Positions 52,677 through 60,550 of a stretch of DNA of 64,000 bases are shown here, one piece after another (the stretch's first letter is position 1; each line of letters opens with the position of its first letter). The notes under the pieces were generated by a model that searched no databases, was not told where the DNA came from, and saw only the letters and a list, made by a program, of their open reading frames with translations. The translations under genes and the position numbers were made by a program. The stretch is taken from NCBI GenBank assembly GCA_018366035.1, contig JAGZIW010000006.1, positions 159,474 through 223,473 on the forward strand. Reading direction: 5' to 3'. The DNA is from Butyricicoccus pullicaecorum. Lineage in GTDB: Bacteria; Bacillota; Clostridia; Oscillospirales; Butyricicoccaceae.

Positions 52677-52704
52677 TTGACAATCCATGAAAATTCGATA
52701 TAAT
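52677..52704 (+). promoter_or_regulatory. Promoter of rpsF–ssb–rpsR
   Basis: TTGACA and TATAAT with 16 nt between. A leader of about 55 nt contains a small hairpin CATGAC-AAGG-GTCATG (52722–52737). I cannot tell whether it is the S6:S18 autoregulatory element. Confidence 0.83.
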
Positions 52705-52765
52705 AGGGAGTATCCTTGCTCATGACAAGGGTCATGGGCCAAAGTCCAAAAGGAGGTGCAATTAC

Positions 52766-53059
52766 ATGGCAAAGGTAACTGGCAAATACGAGACTCTTTT
52801 CATTGTCAACCCCACCCTCGGTGAGGAGGAGATTTCTGCACTGGTGCAGAAGTTCCAGTCTCTCGTAGAAGCGAACGGTACTGTAGACAAGGTTGAGGAT
52901 TGGGGCAAGCGTCGTATGGCTTACGCAATCAATGACCTGCATGAGGGCTATTACACCCTGATTCAGTTTACGTCCGCTCCTGCTTTCCCAGCTGAGCTTG
53001 ACCGTATCTACAAGATTACGGACGGCATTATGCGTTCCATCATCGTGTCACTGGACTAA
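52766..53059 (+). CDS. rpsF: 30S ribosomal protein S6
   Basis: S6 of 97 aa with the family pattern KYETLFIVNPTLGEEE and VEDWGKRRMAYAINDLHEG YYTL. It pairs with S18 on the 30S platform. AAAGGAGGTG precedes the start. The order rpsF–ssb–rpsR is conserved in bacteria. Confidence 0.97.
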   Translation: MAKVTGKYETLFIVNPTLGEEEISALVQKFQSLVEANGTVDKVEDWGKRRMAYAINDLHEGYYTLIQFTSAPAFPAELDRIYKITDGIMRSIIVSLD

Positions 53060-53074
53060 GGTGGTGACTGCAAC

Positions 53075-53560
53075 GTGTTAAACAAAGCGATTCTTATGGG
53101 TCGACTGACCCGTGATCCCGAACTGCGTCACACGCAGTCTAATACCGCTGTTGCTTCGTTCTCTCTTGCAATCGATCGCGACCGCAAGGGCCCGAACAAC
53201 GAACGCCAAACTGACTTCATCGACTGTGTCGCATGGGGACGTCAGGCTGAGTTTGTAAAGCAGTGGTTTACAAAAGGGATGATGGCAATCGTTGTTGGCC
53301 GTATCCAGTCTCGAAACTGGGAAGACAAAAACGGAAATAAGCGTGTATCCATCGAGATCAATGTAGATGAAGTCTCTTTTGGTGAGACCAAAAAGTCTCG
53401 CGAATCGAACGGCTTCGGAAGCTATGACTCGGGTTCACAAATCCGTCCTGAGGGGTTTGACTCCGGCAGTCAGGCTGCACCTGTACCTAGCTTCGACCTT
53501 CCGGTCGGCGGCTCGGATTTTGCAGAGCTTGCAGATGATGATTCGGACGTTCCCTTTTGA
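53075..53560 (+). CDS. ssb: Single-stranded DNA-binding protein
   Basis: This is a 161-aa SSB. The OB fold begins MLNKAILMGRLTRDPELRHT, the linker is Ser/Gly/Asp-rich, and the acidic C-terminal tip is DDDSDVPF, used to recruit repair and replication partners. It starts with GTG after AAGGTGGTG. Confidence 0.96.
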   Translation: MLNKAILMGRLTRDPELRHTQSNTAVASFSLAIDRDRKGPNNERQTDFIDCVAWGRQAEFVKQWFTKGMMAIVVGRIQSRNWEDKNGNKRVSIEINVDEVSFGETKKSRESNGFGSYDSGSQIRPEGFDSGSQAAPVPSFDLPVGGSDFAELADDDSDVPF

Positions 53561-53585
53561 TTTTTGAAGAAGGAGGTACCTGACA

Positions 53586-53852
53586 ATGGAAGAGACTAAA
53601 AAGGAATTTACTCCACGTCCGGAGCGTGCACAGCGCGGAGGACGTCGTCGCAGAAAGGTTTGCTCTTTCTGTGTAGATAAGGTAGAGGCAATCGACTACA
53701 AGGACGTAGCAAAGCTGCGCCGTTATATGTCTGAGCGTGGCAAGATCCTGCCTCGCCGTATGACTGGCACTTGCGCAAAGCATCAGCGTCAGCTGACAGA
53801 AGCAATCAAGCGTGCTCGTCATGTTGCTCTGCTCCCTTACACTGCGGAGTAA
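53586..53852 (+). CDS. rpsR: 30S ribosomal protein S18
   Basis: S18 of 88 aa with CSFCVDKVEAIDYKDVAKLR and the basic TGTCAKHQRQLTEAIKRARH segment. The CxxC-type cysteines (CSFC) suggest a zinc-binding C+ form. AAGGAGGTACC precedes the start. A strong terminator follows. Confidence 0.97.
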   Translation: MEETKKEFTPRPERAQRGGRRRRKVCSFCVDKVEAIDYKDVAKLRRYMSERGKILPRRMTGTCAKHQRQLTEAIKRARHVALLPYTAE

Positions 53853-53867
53853 TCAAAACAGATATGC

Positions 53868-53898
53868 AAAGACCTGCTCAAAAGAGCAGGTCTTTTTT
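53868..53898 (+). terminator. Intrinsic terminator after rpsR
   Basis: GACCTGCTC and GAGCAGGTC pair perfectly around AAAA, followed by six Ts. Confidence 0.95.
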
Positions 53899-53992
53899 GC
53901 GTATCTGTAGTTTACGCATTATAACAAGATATCATCGTTGTCGTTGCTGGAACCAATTGTTGACAAACAGTAATATAAATTAAAGATAGAAA

Positions 53993-54026
53993 AAGCTATG
54001 AGCTGGGAAGTTCATGCTCATAGCTT
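53993..54026 (-). terminator. Hairpin, probable terminator of the 54097–54657 gene
   Basis: AAGCTATGAGC and GCTCATAGCTT pair over 11 bp; on the minus strand a T-run follows. Confidence 0.7.
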
Positions 54027-54035
54027 GTATAATAA

Positions 54036-54075
54036 TGTGCCGTAAAGTCACTGACTTTAGGCATGGGGAGTGTCG
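54036..54075. mobile_element. Relic resembling an IS200/IS605-type end
   Basis: A compact hairpin GCCGTAAAGTCA-C-TGACTTTAGGC is followed by ATGGGGAGTGTC. This resembles the right end / guide-RNA scaffold found next to tnpB genes in clostridia. No tnpA or tnpB frame is present nearby. Confidence 0.35.
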
Positions 54076-54096
54076 ATTTGTAAATATCACGATTGC

Positions 54097-54657
54097 TTAT
54101 GATGCAAAATCAATATACAGACATTCGCCGCAGTCCTGCACAGCCTTTCTCACCTGATTGACCAAAACACATTCATCTGTTTTTTCTGGATTAAAGCTAA
54201 TGCACAGGGTCAAGCGACCGCGAATTAGAGTACAGTCCAGTACAATATCAGCAGGACAATTGGAATCAATCATGCCGGAGAACAGCAGTTCATGCGGAAT
54301 GGTATCGTGGAAGCCTGCGAAACGTAAGCTGAACAGACCATTATGTGGGAGCTTACGGAATAGATCAATAGACGGTACGCTGTCCAGTTCAGCGAATAAT
54401 GCACTGTTTTCTCCGCGCTTTAAGATACGGCTTTCCCGACTGATTGAACGCAAAATATTTAGGTTGCTTAATTCCTTGCTTTCTGCCAGCATGGAAACAT
54501 GCTTGTTTGCGAGAAGCTGACTGACAACATCAGAGAGTACAGTGCGTAAATCGCTCTGAAGCTTAGCTGGAGCGATGAGGTAATAGCGATTTTCACCCGC
54601 CTTCTTGAGCATGTTCCAGCCGGCATTCAAGGTAAATGAGGTTGAAAATGTATTCAT
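54097..54657 (-). CDS. Hypothetical protein
   Basis: This 186-aa soluble protein is not recognised. I chose the ATG at 54657 (AAAGGATG upstream and promoter beyond). It contains LRRF-like alternating strands late in the sequence (ADIVLDCTLIRGRLTLCISF), several cysteines near the C-terminus and no signal peptide. It has its own promoter and terminator. An effector or regulatory role cannot be judged. Confidence 0.65.
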   Translation of the reverse strand: MNTFSTSFTLNAGWNMLKKAGENRYYLIAPAKLQSDLRTVLSDVVSQLLANKHVSMLAESKELSNLNILRSISRESRILKRGENSALFAELDSVPSIDLFRKLPHNGLFSLRFAGFHDTIPHELLFSGMIDSNCPADIVLDCTLIRGRLTLCISFNPEKTDECVLVNQVRKAVQDCGECLYIDFAS

Positions 54658-54935
54658 AATCGAGACATCCTTTCTGAAAATGGGTGATTTATGGTGGAAT
54701 TTTGGTATTTTTATTCGTTTAGCTATTGTACTCCTTATTGACAGAATGTTCAAGAAGTATAGACTAATTTTGTGCAAGATGTGCATAAAAAATTCATGAG
54801 ATACAAAAAAATGGAAAAAATTGAATCAATTAGGCAAAAAACATGGGTGCAGAGCGAGTAAAGTTGTGACATCTGTAAACGACTATTGGCTATAATGCTC
54901 AAAAGGGGATTCGAGGATTGACGGAAAAAGTGAAA
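54658..54935. other. AT-rich intergenic spacer
   Basis: It contains the minus-strand promoter at 54725–54753. No coding frame with a ribosome site is visible. Confidence 0.5.
54725..54753 (-). promoter_or_regulatory. Promoter of the 54097–54657 gene
   Basis: Minus-strand TTGAAC and TACAAT with 17 nt between. Confidence 0.7.
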
Positions 54936-54970
54936 AAATAAAAAATGTCCTCGAATTCGAGGACAAAAAA
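54936..54970 (-). terminator. Terminator after the inositol-phosphatase-like gene
   Basis: The perfect 18-nt palindrome GTCCTCGAATTCGAGGAC (54947–54964) is flanked by A-runs and T-runs, so it can work on both strands. Confidence 0.85.
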
Positions 54971-54974
54971 TCAA

Positions 54975-55748
54975 TTATAAATCAAGTTGGAGTGATAAAA
55001 ATTCAGCATGGGCTTGTTTGTTGCCGCTCAGAATTGAGCATGGGCGATTCAGTGTAAGCGGTTCTCCGTTCAGCTGTGTTGCAATGCCGCCTGCCTCGGA
55101 AAGGATCAGTGCACCGGCGGCAAAGTCCCAAGGCTGGAGGATACATTCAAAGCCCAACTCTGCTCGACCACACGCAATATCAGTAAGGTCGAGTGCGGCA
55201 GAGCCGAATCGGCGTAAATCCTGCATGTGATTCATAAGCTGTCCGGCAATTTTGAAGGTACGCGCCCGCTGAGAAAGGTCATAGGGGGAGGTACCAAAAC
55301 AAAAAATACCATCAGATAAAGAACGGTTTGAGACCATGATGGGCTGATGATTGCGGAATGCCCCGTGATTTTTTTGAGCAGAAAAAAGCTCATCACGATA
55401 AGGATTGTATACAACGCCGCAGATGAGTTCTCCGTCCTGCGCAAGAGCAATCGAAACTGCGGAGTGATTCATGCTGCGAACAAAGTTTGCGGTACAATCA
55501 ATAGGGTCTACAATAAAGGCAAATTTGTCAAGCGCATCTTCGTCGTGTATAGAATCTTCTTCTCCGATAAAGTGTGCATCAGGCAGTATATTTAACAGGG
55601 CTTCGCGCAAGAACTGCTGTACCTGAATGTCATAGTGGGTAACAAAATTGCCGATACCTTCTTTTTGAGAGACACTGCTGCGAATATCCTGTGCAGATAG
55701 CAGAATCTGTCCGGCTTGCTTTGCGGCAGCTTCGATTTTTGTCAGCAT
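54975..55748 (-). CDS. Inositol-monophosphatase-family phosphatase with variant metal motif
   Basis: This is a 257-aa member of the IMPase/FBPase superfamily. The metal-binding Glu pair is IGEED (residues 61–65) and the C-terminal motif is WDFAAGALILSEAGG. The central motif, normally DP[IL]DGT[TS]NF, reads D81-P-I-D-C-T-A-N-F89. The metal aspartates and first Thr are kept; the Gly and second Thr/Ser are changed. It probably still hydrolyses a sugar or inositol phosphate (or 3'-phosphoadenosine phosphate). I chose the ATG at 55748 with GGAGAG upstream. It is probably co-transcribed with the two genes upstream. Confidence 0.88.
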   Translation of the reverse strand: MLTKIEAAAKQAGQILLSAQDIRSSVSQKEGIGNFVTHYDIQVQQFLREALLNILPDAHFIGEEDSIHDEDALDKFAFIVDPIDCTANFVRSMNHSAVSIALAQDGELICGVVYNPYRDELFSAQKNHGAFRNHQPIMVSNRSLSDGIFCFGTSPYDLSQRARTFKIAGQLMNHMQDLRRFGSAALDLTDIACGRAELGFECILQPWDFAAGALILSEAGGIATQLNGEPLTLNRPCSILSGNKQAHAEFLSLQLDL

Positions 55749-55767
55749 GGGAAAGCTCTCCTTAATA

Positions 55768-55941
55768 TCACTGAAAACGGTTATGTGTGTGGTTGTAGGT
55801 GTAGCCGAATGGCGCAAGACGGTCACACAGTTCAGCTGGGTCTAATTCGAGTGCGGAGCAGAGATCATCAAGGTCTGAAAAATCATCACGCAGCTTGGTA
55901 TTGACATAGCTGAGCAGGATCATAGGGTCATGAGGTAACAT
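55768..55941 (-). CDS. DUF4250 family small protein
   Basis: This is a 57-aa protein, MLPHDPMILLSYVNTKLRD…, matching the DUF4250 family seen mainly in clostridia and related gut bacteria. A helix-turn-helix-like core follows (LDDLCSALELDPAELCDRL). Function unknown; DNA binding is possible. It overlaps the end of the PsiE-like gene by 14 nt and precedes the phosphatase gene by 19 nt. Confidence 0.8.
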   Translation of the reverse strand: MLPHDPMILLSYVNTKLRDDFSDLDDLCSALELDPAELCDRLAPFGYTYNHTHNRFQ

Positions 55942-56437
55942 GGGTGGTTTCGTCTTCCTTTCTATTGTTGACTGAATCATTTTTGCCAGTATTGGGAGGT
56001 GTCGCGTTGACGTTTTTTCGCTTGAAGAACGGAAAGAGACAGTCCGGCTGCTCTGCATGTACATGGTCAAGCTGCCGTATGAATAGGAATTTTCGAATCA
56101 TAAACAGAAACGCGACCGAAATGACAGTGAGGAGGTTATCTGTTGGGGAAGTGTGCGTCAAAACCATTTGCCGCGCCACTGCAAGCATCATGACCTCGAC
56201 TACGGTGTCGATATTGTAGCTGAAAATCATTTTGACAAATTCGACTCCGATGATGATGGTCATAGCGGTGGTTAGATAGCTTTGCAGCATTTCTGGGGAA
56301 GAGATGATTGACGACAAATGAATATCGAGTAATAATCCGAAGGTTGCAGCAGCAATTGCAATCAATATGCAAAGTCCAACCAATATTTCAAGCCGAATCG
56401 CGATGCGGTAAAGCTTGTTTTGGATTGTGTCTTTCAA
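55928..56437 (-). CDS. PsiE-like membrane protein
   Basis: This is a 169-aa membrane protein resembling the phosphate-starvation-inducible PsiE family. Four hydrophobic segments are visible (LEILVGLCILIAIAAATFG, YLTTAMTIIIGVEFVKMIF, EVMMLAVARQMVL and LLTVISVAFLFMIRKFLF), with a polar C-terminal tail. I chose a TTG start at 56437 because GGAGGA stands 8 nt upstream; the open frame continues to 56725 but has no family-like sequence there. First gene of an apparent psiE-like–DUF4250–phosphatase operon. Confidence 0.7.
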   Translation of the reverse strand: MKDTIQNKLYRIAIRLEILVGLCILIAIAAATFGLLLDIHLSSIISSPEMLQSYLTTAMTIIIGVEFVKMIFSYNIDTVVEVMMLAVARQMVLTHTSPTDNLLTVISVAFLFMIRKFLFIRQLDHVHAEQPDCLFPFFKRKNVNATPPNTGKNDSVNNRKEDETTHVTS

Positions 56438-56564
56438 GTCAGGATTCCTCCAGTCATCAGCAATACCTTTATTATACTGTTTCGTGTTCGGATTGTACAG
56501 AGCAAAACGGTTGTGTTTTTTGCCAATTTCTCTAACAAAGTATATTTTCCGTTGAAAATGTGCA

Positions 56565-56593
56565 TTGCAATCATGCGGACAAGATGATACAAT
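56565..56593 (+). promoter_or_regulatory. Promoter of the molybdenum hydroxylase operon
   Basis: TTGCAA, 17 nt, TACAAT. Transcription would begin near 56600. Confidence 0.75.
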
Positions 56594-56611
56594 TAAGATA
56601 AAATTGCAGGA

Positions 56612-56658
56612 GCCGTGCGCGTAGGACTTGTATAAAGAACGCGGGCGGCAGTTTTTTT
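56612..56658 (+). terminator. Attenuator-like hairpin in the hydroxylase leader
   Basis: GCCGTGCGCG (56612–56621) pairs with CGCGGGCGGC (56640–56649) through GCCG/CGGC and CGCG/CGCG around a 2×2 internal loop. An 18-nt apical loop lies inside and seven Ts follow (56652–56658). It lies between the promoter and the first gene. Confidence 0.62.
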
Positions 56659-56710
56659 GTGATAAATAGATGTGCTGTGCACATCGCAGACAATTCCGAA
56701 AGGAGCAGAT

Positions 56711-57475
56711 ATGTTCACAACACAAAATTATATCGTCGCGTCTGCACTGGACGAGGCATACGAATGTAACCAGAAGCCGAAGAGTACAGTGCTCGGCGGC
56801 TGCGGTTGGCTGAAAATGGGTCAGCGTGCCATGTCAAACGCAATTGATTTGTCCGCTTTGGGACTCAATCAGATCACGGAAACAGATGATTTCTTTGAAT
56901 TGGGTGCAATGGTTACTTTGCGCCAAATGGAAACGCATGAGGGACTCGCTGCATATTTTGGAGACTGTATTGCAGCAAGTGTACGGCAAATTGTTGGTGT
57001 GCAGTTCCGCAACGGTGCAACAATTGGCGGCAGTATCTGGGGACGCTTTGGGTTTTCTGACCCCTTGACCTTGTTCTTGGCTTTAGATGCAGAGGTTCTG
57101 CTGTATCAGGGGGGTATGGTTCGGCTGTCTGACTTTGTGCATATGCCGTATGATCGCGATATTTTGACTGCAATTCGTCTGCCGAAGCACGGGCAGAGGG
57201 CTGTTTATCTATCACACCGCGCTGCTGCAACAGATTTTCCTGTGCTTGCGGTTGCAGTTTGTGAGACTGCGGAACAGCGGGTTGCCGCAGTGGGGGCACG
57301 TCCTATGCGCGCAGAGCGTGTTGTGGGAGAAGTTGATGAAGCTGCGCAAGCCTTTGCAGAGCGCTGCGCAGAAGAACTGACATTTTCCTCAAATTTGCGT
57401 GGTTCTGCGGAATACCGTACACATTTGTGTCGTGTGCTTGTACGTCGTGCGGTGCAGGCGCTGAAGGAGGCGTAA
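56711..57475 (+). CDS. Molybdenum hydroxylase FAD-binding subunit
   Basis: This 254-aa subunit is of the CoxM/XdhB type. It carries FAD-binding segments near VLGGCGWLKMG and RNGATIGGSIWGRFGFSDP, which hold the FAD between the iron-sulfur and NAD sides. ATG 56711 has AAAGGAG upstream. Gene order FAD–FeS–molybdenum subunit is typical of xanthine dehydrogenase-type operons. Confidence 0.88.
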   Translation: MFTTQNYIVASALDEAYECNQKPKSTVLGGCGWLKMGQRAMSNAIDLSALGLNQITETDDFFELGAMVTLRQMETHEGLAAYFGDCIAASVRQIVGVQFRNGATIGGSIWGRFGFSDPLTLFLALDAEVLLYQGGMVRLSDFVHMPYDRDILTAIRLPKHGQRAVYLSHRAAATDFPVLAVAVCETAEQRVAAVGARPMRAERVVGEVDEAAQAFAERCAEELTFSSNLRGSAEYRTHLCRVLVRRAVQALKEA

Positions 57476-57478
57476 GCT

Positions 57479-57937
57479 ATGAAAATTTCATATACACTCA
57501 ATGGTCAGCGATATACAGATGAGGTATCTCCTGCACAGCCGCTCACAGAGTATTTGAGAAGTAAGGGTTGTTTTTCTGTCAAGCGTGGTTGTGAGACTTC
57601 GAATTGCGGATTGTGTACGGTATTAGTGAATAATAAGCCGGTTTTATCTTGTTCAACACTGACTGCGCGCATTGATGGAAAAACCGTAGAGACACTGGAA
57701 GGGCTTCAGAAAGAAGCGGAGGAGATAGGCGGTTATCTTGCAGGAGAGGGTGCTGAGCAATGCGGCTTTTGCAGCCCCGGGCTGATTATGAATATTATTG
57801 GAATGCTGCGCGAGCTCAAATGTCCGACTGAGGAGGAAATACGCAGCTATCTTGCAGGAAATCTGTGTCGGTGCACAGGGTATGTTGGACAGCTGCGTGC
57901 CATTCAGAAGTATTTGGCAGATAAGGAGGAAGCATGA
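57479..57937 (+). CDS. Molybdenum hydroxylase 2Fe-2S subunit
   Basis: This 152-aa subunit is of the CoxS/XdhC type with two [2Fe-2S] clusters. The plant-ferredoxin-like cluster uses CETSNCGLC and a later Cys (VLSC). The helical-domain cluster uses CGFCSPG and CRCTGY. It starts 4 nt after the FAD subunit and overlaps the large subunit by 4 nt. Confidence 0.94.
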   Translation: MKISYTLNGQRYTDEVSPAQPLTEYLRSKGCFSVKRGCETSNCGLCTVLVNNKPVLSCSTLTARIDGKTVETLEGLQKEAEEIGGYLAGEGAEQCGFCSPGLIMNIIGMLRELKCPTEEEIRSYLAGNLCRCTGYVGQLRAIQKYLADKEEA

Positions 57938-60234
57938 AGCAGAAGTATGTAGGAACTGGTGTGCGTAAGAGTGATGCGAAAGCGCTCACCACAGGACAGC
58001 CTGTTTATACAGATGATATCGCACCGGCAAATTGTCTGATCGTTAAGATCCTGCGTTCTCCCCATGCACATGCGTTGATTCAGGAAATCAATACGGAAAT
58101 TGCGAAAAAAGTCCCGGGTATTGTATGCGTACTCACCTTTAAGGACGTGCCGCACCATCGTTTTACTATGGCAGGGCAGACCTTTCCGGAGCCGTCCCCT
58201 TATGATCGCTTGATTTTGGAACAGCGGGTGCGTTTCGTTGGAGATGCAGTTGCAATTGTTGCGGGTGAGACAGAGGAAGCGGTAGATCGCGCATTGCGTC
58301 TTGTTAAGGTGAAATATGAGGTGTTGGAGCCGGTTTTGGACTTCCATCACGCAATCGATCATCATGTTTTGGTGCATCCAGAGGAGGATTGGGTGGCAAA
58401 TTGTCCAGTGGGTGCAGACAATCATCGTAACTTGTGTGCGTCTGGACAAGATTGTCATGGTGATATTGAAGCGGTCTTGGCAGATTGTGATGTGGTGCTT
58501 GAGCGAACCTATCATACGAAGGCGAATCAGCAGACCCCGATGGAGACTTTTCGTACCTTTACACAGCTGGACACCTATGGGCGGCTCAATATCATTTCTT
58601 CTACGCAGGTACCGTTCCATGTGCGCCGCATTTTGTCCACCGCGCTTGGAATTCCGAAGTCTAAAATCCGTGTCGTAAAACCGCGTCTAGGTGGTGGATT
58701 TGGTGCAAAGCAGACGGTGGTTACCGAGGTATATCCGGCAATCGTAACGATGAAAACAGGGCGTCCGGCAAAAATCGTATACACACGAGAAGAATCTATG
58801 ATTGCATCAAGCCCGCGACATGAAATGGAAGTGACTGTACGGATTGGCGCAATGCGTGACGGTCGGATTCGAGGGATCGATTTGTATACCCTGTCGAATA
58901 CAGGTGCGTTCGGTGAGCATGGCCCGACTACCGTTGGCTTGTCCGGACACAAGTCCATTCCGCTTTATAGCGGAAATCAGGAGGCATTCCGTTTCCGGTA
59001 TGATGTTGTTTACACCAATGTAATGTCATCTGGTGCCTATCGAGGCTATGGTGCAACGCAGGGAACCTTTGCTGTGGAATCCATTGTCAACGAGCTTGCA
59101 GATTTGCTGGGACGTGATCCGATCGATCTGCGTATGCAGAACATGGTGCGCGAGGGACAGGTCATGCCGGCATATTATGGAGAAACAGCCGCTGCCTGTG
59201 CACTCGATCGCTGTGTACAGCGTGTGCGGGAAATGATTGACTGGGATCATAAGATCAAGCCGCGTGTCATGCCGAATGGACATGTTCGCGCAGTGGGCAT
59301 GGCGATGGCGATGCAGGGTTCTGCAATTTCAAATGTAGATATCGGTGCGGTCATCATTCGCTTGTCTGACGATGGAACCTATAATATGCTGATCGGCTGT
59401 ACGGATATGGGCACGGGCTGCGACACGATTTTGGCGCAGATGGCTGCGGATTGTTTGGAGTGCCGAATGGAAGACATTGCAGTATATGCTTCGGATACAG
59501 ATACGGCACCGTATGATTCCGGTTCATATGCGTCCGCAACCACATATGTCACAGGTATGGCTTGTGTACGTGCATGTGAGGAACTGCGTGGAAAGATTAT
59601 TCGTGCAGGTGCGAAGATTTTGATGATTGATGAGGAAATGGCTGCGTTTGATGGTGAGCGTGTCTATGATCTTCGAGATGACAGCCGTGCAGTTTCTTTG
59701 TCTGATATTGCATATAGTGGACAGTGCAACTGCAGCGAGGCACTTTCCGCTACGGTCAGCCATTCTTCTCCGGTTTCTCCGCCGCCGTTTATGGCAGGCG
59801 CTTGTGAGGTTGAGGTAGATTTAGAAACTGGCAAGGTAGAATTGCTTGACTATGTAGCGGCGGTGGACTGCGGTACACCGATCAACCCAAATCTTGCACG
59901 AGTACAAACCGAAGGCGGTCTGGTGCAGGGAATTGGCATGGCGCTTTATGAGGATATTGTGTATGCAGCAGACGGCACTAACCTGTCGAATTCCTTTCTG
60001 CAATATAAGATTCCAAGCCGTTTGGATATTGGAACCATTCGGGTGGAGTTTGAGAGCAGTTACGAGCAAACAGGACCGTTTGGTGCAAAGTCAATAGGTG
60101 AAATCGTGATCAATACACCGTCTCCTGCGATTGCAGATGCAGTAGCACGGGCAACTGGGGTACGTGTGCGTACCCTTCCAATCACAGCTGAGAAAATTGT
60201 CTGTGGCCGTATGGAAGCGGAAGCAGCGCAATGA
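57934..60234 (+). CDS. Molybdenum hydroxylase large subunit (xanthine dehydrogenase type)
   Basis: This 766-aa subunit binds molybdopterin cytosine dinucleotide and hydroxylates purines or related heterocycles. Signatures are GGGFGAKQ, SGAYRGYGATQGTFA and the active-site Glu in GAKSIGEIVIN. The AYRGYG loop is the xanthine dehydrogenase/aldehyde-oxidoreductase type, not the carbon monoxide dehydrogenase type. Xanthine is the likeliest substrate given guanine deaminase in the same window, but nicotinate or another purine cannot be excluded. Maturation genes are not nearby. Confidence 0.9.
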   Translation: MKQKYVGTGVRKSDAKALTTGQPVYTDDIAPANCLIVKILRSPHAHALIQEINTEIAKKVPGIVCVLTFKDVPHHRFTMAGQTFPEPSPYDRLILEQRVRFVGDAVAIVAGETEEAVDRALRLVKVKYEVLEPVLDFHHAIDHHVLVHPEEDWVANCPVGADNHRNLCASGQDCHGDIEAVLADCDVVLERTYHTKANQQTPMETFRTFTQLDTYGRLNIISSTQVPFHVRRILSTALGIPKSKIRVVKPRLGGGFGAKQTVVTEVYPAIVTMKTGRPAKIVYTREESMIASSPRHEMEVTVRIGAMRDGRIRGIDLYTLSNTGAFGEHGPTTVGLSGHKSIPLYSGNQEAFRFRYDVVYTNVMSSGAYRGYGATQGTFAVESIVNELADLLGRDPIDLRMQNMVREGQVMPAYYGETAAACALDRCVQRVREMIDWDHKIKPRVMPNGHVRAVGMAMAMQGSAISNVDIGAVIIRLSDDGTYNMLIGCTDMGTGCDTILAQMAADCLECRMEDIAVYASDTDTAPYDSGSYASATTYVTGMACVRACEELRGKIIRAGAKILMIDEEMAAFDGERVYDLRDDSRAVSLSDIAYSGQCNCSEALSATVSHSSPVSPPPFMAGACEVEVDLETGKVELLDYVAAVDCGTPINPNLARVQTEGGLVQGIGMALYEDIVYAADGTNLSNSFLQYKIPSRLDIGTIRVEFESSYEQTGPFGAKSIGEIVINTPSPAIADAVARATGVRVRTLPITAEKIVCGRMEAEAAQ

Positions 60235-60295
60235 AGAACATGCTGGGCAAAATGATATAGAATATTGCTGAATATGCGTGCATTATGCAAGGTCG

Positions 60296-60326
60296 AAAAC
60301 CAGCGGCAGTATGCCTGCTGGTTTTC
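60296..60326 (+). terminator. Intrinsic terminator after the hydroxylase operon
   Basis: AAAACCAGC-GGC pairs with GCC-T-GCTGGTTTT around AGTAT. Confidence 0.85.
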
Positions 60327-60351
60327 CTGCATTTGGAGGACTGGTAAGATA

Positions 60352-60380
60352 TTGACAGACGTGTAAAGATTGCGTATACT
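60352..60380 (+). promoter_or_regulatory. Promoter of cysS
   Basis: TTGACA, 17 nt, TATACT, all near consensus. The leader is about 165 nt. Confidence 0.88.
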
Positions 60381-60467
60381 AAACTCAGATTATTCACAGA
60401 ACAGATGTGGGAAGATAGAATATTGCTGTGATATGATGTGTATTACCAGTTTCTGCTTTCAGTACGC

Positions 60468-60508
60468 GGCAGCTTTGACGACGGAAAATTCGTCGAAATA
60501 TCAAAGCC
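60468..60508 (+). other. Structured element in the cysS leader
   Basis: GGC-GCTTTGA … TCAAAG-CC encloses CGACG-GAAAATT-CGTCG. It is not followed by a U-tract. No T-box specifier or antiterminator motif is seen, so this is not a classical T-box. Confidence 0.45.
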
Positions 60509-60550
60509 ATTCGCTGTAATAATAGATGGCAGATAAAGGAGACTGACGAA

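Noticed and set aside
52705..52765. S6:S18 autoregulatory RNA in the rpsF leader
   Set aside because: A small hairpin is present, but I could not match the conserved motif with confidence.
60381..60550. T-box upstream of cysS
   Set aside because: The conserved T-box antiterminator sequence and a terminator are both missing.
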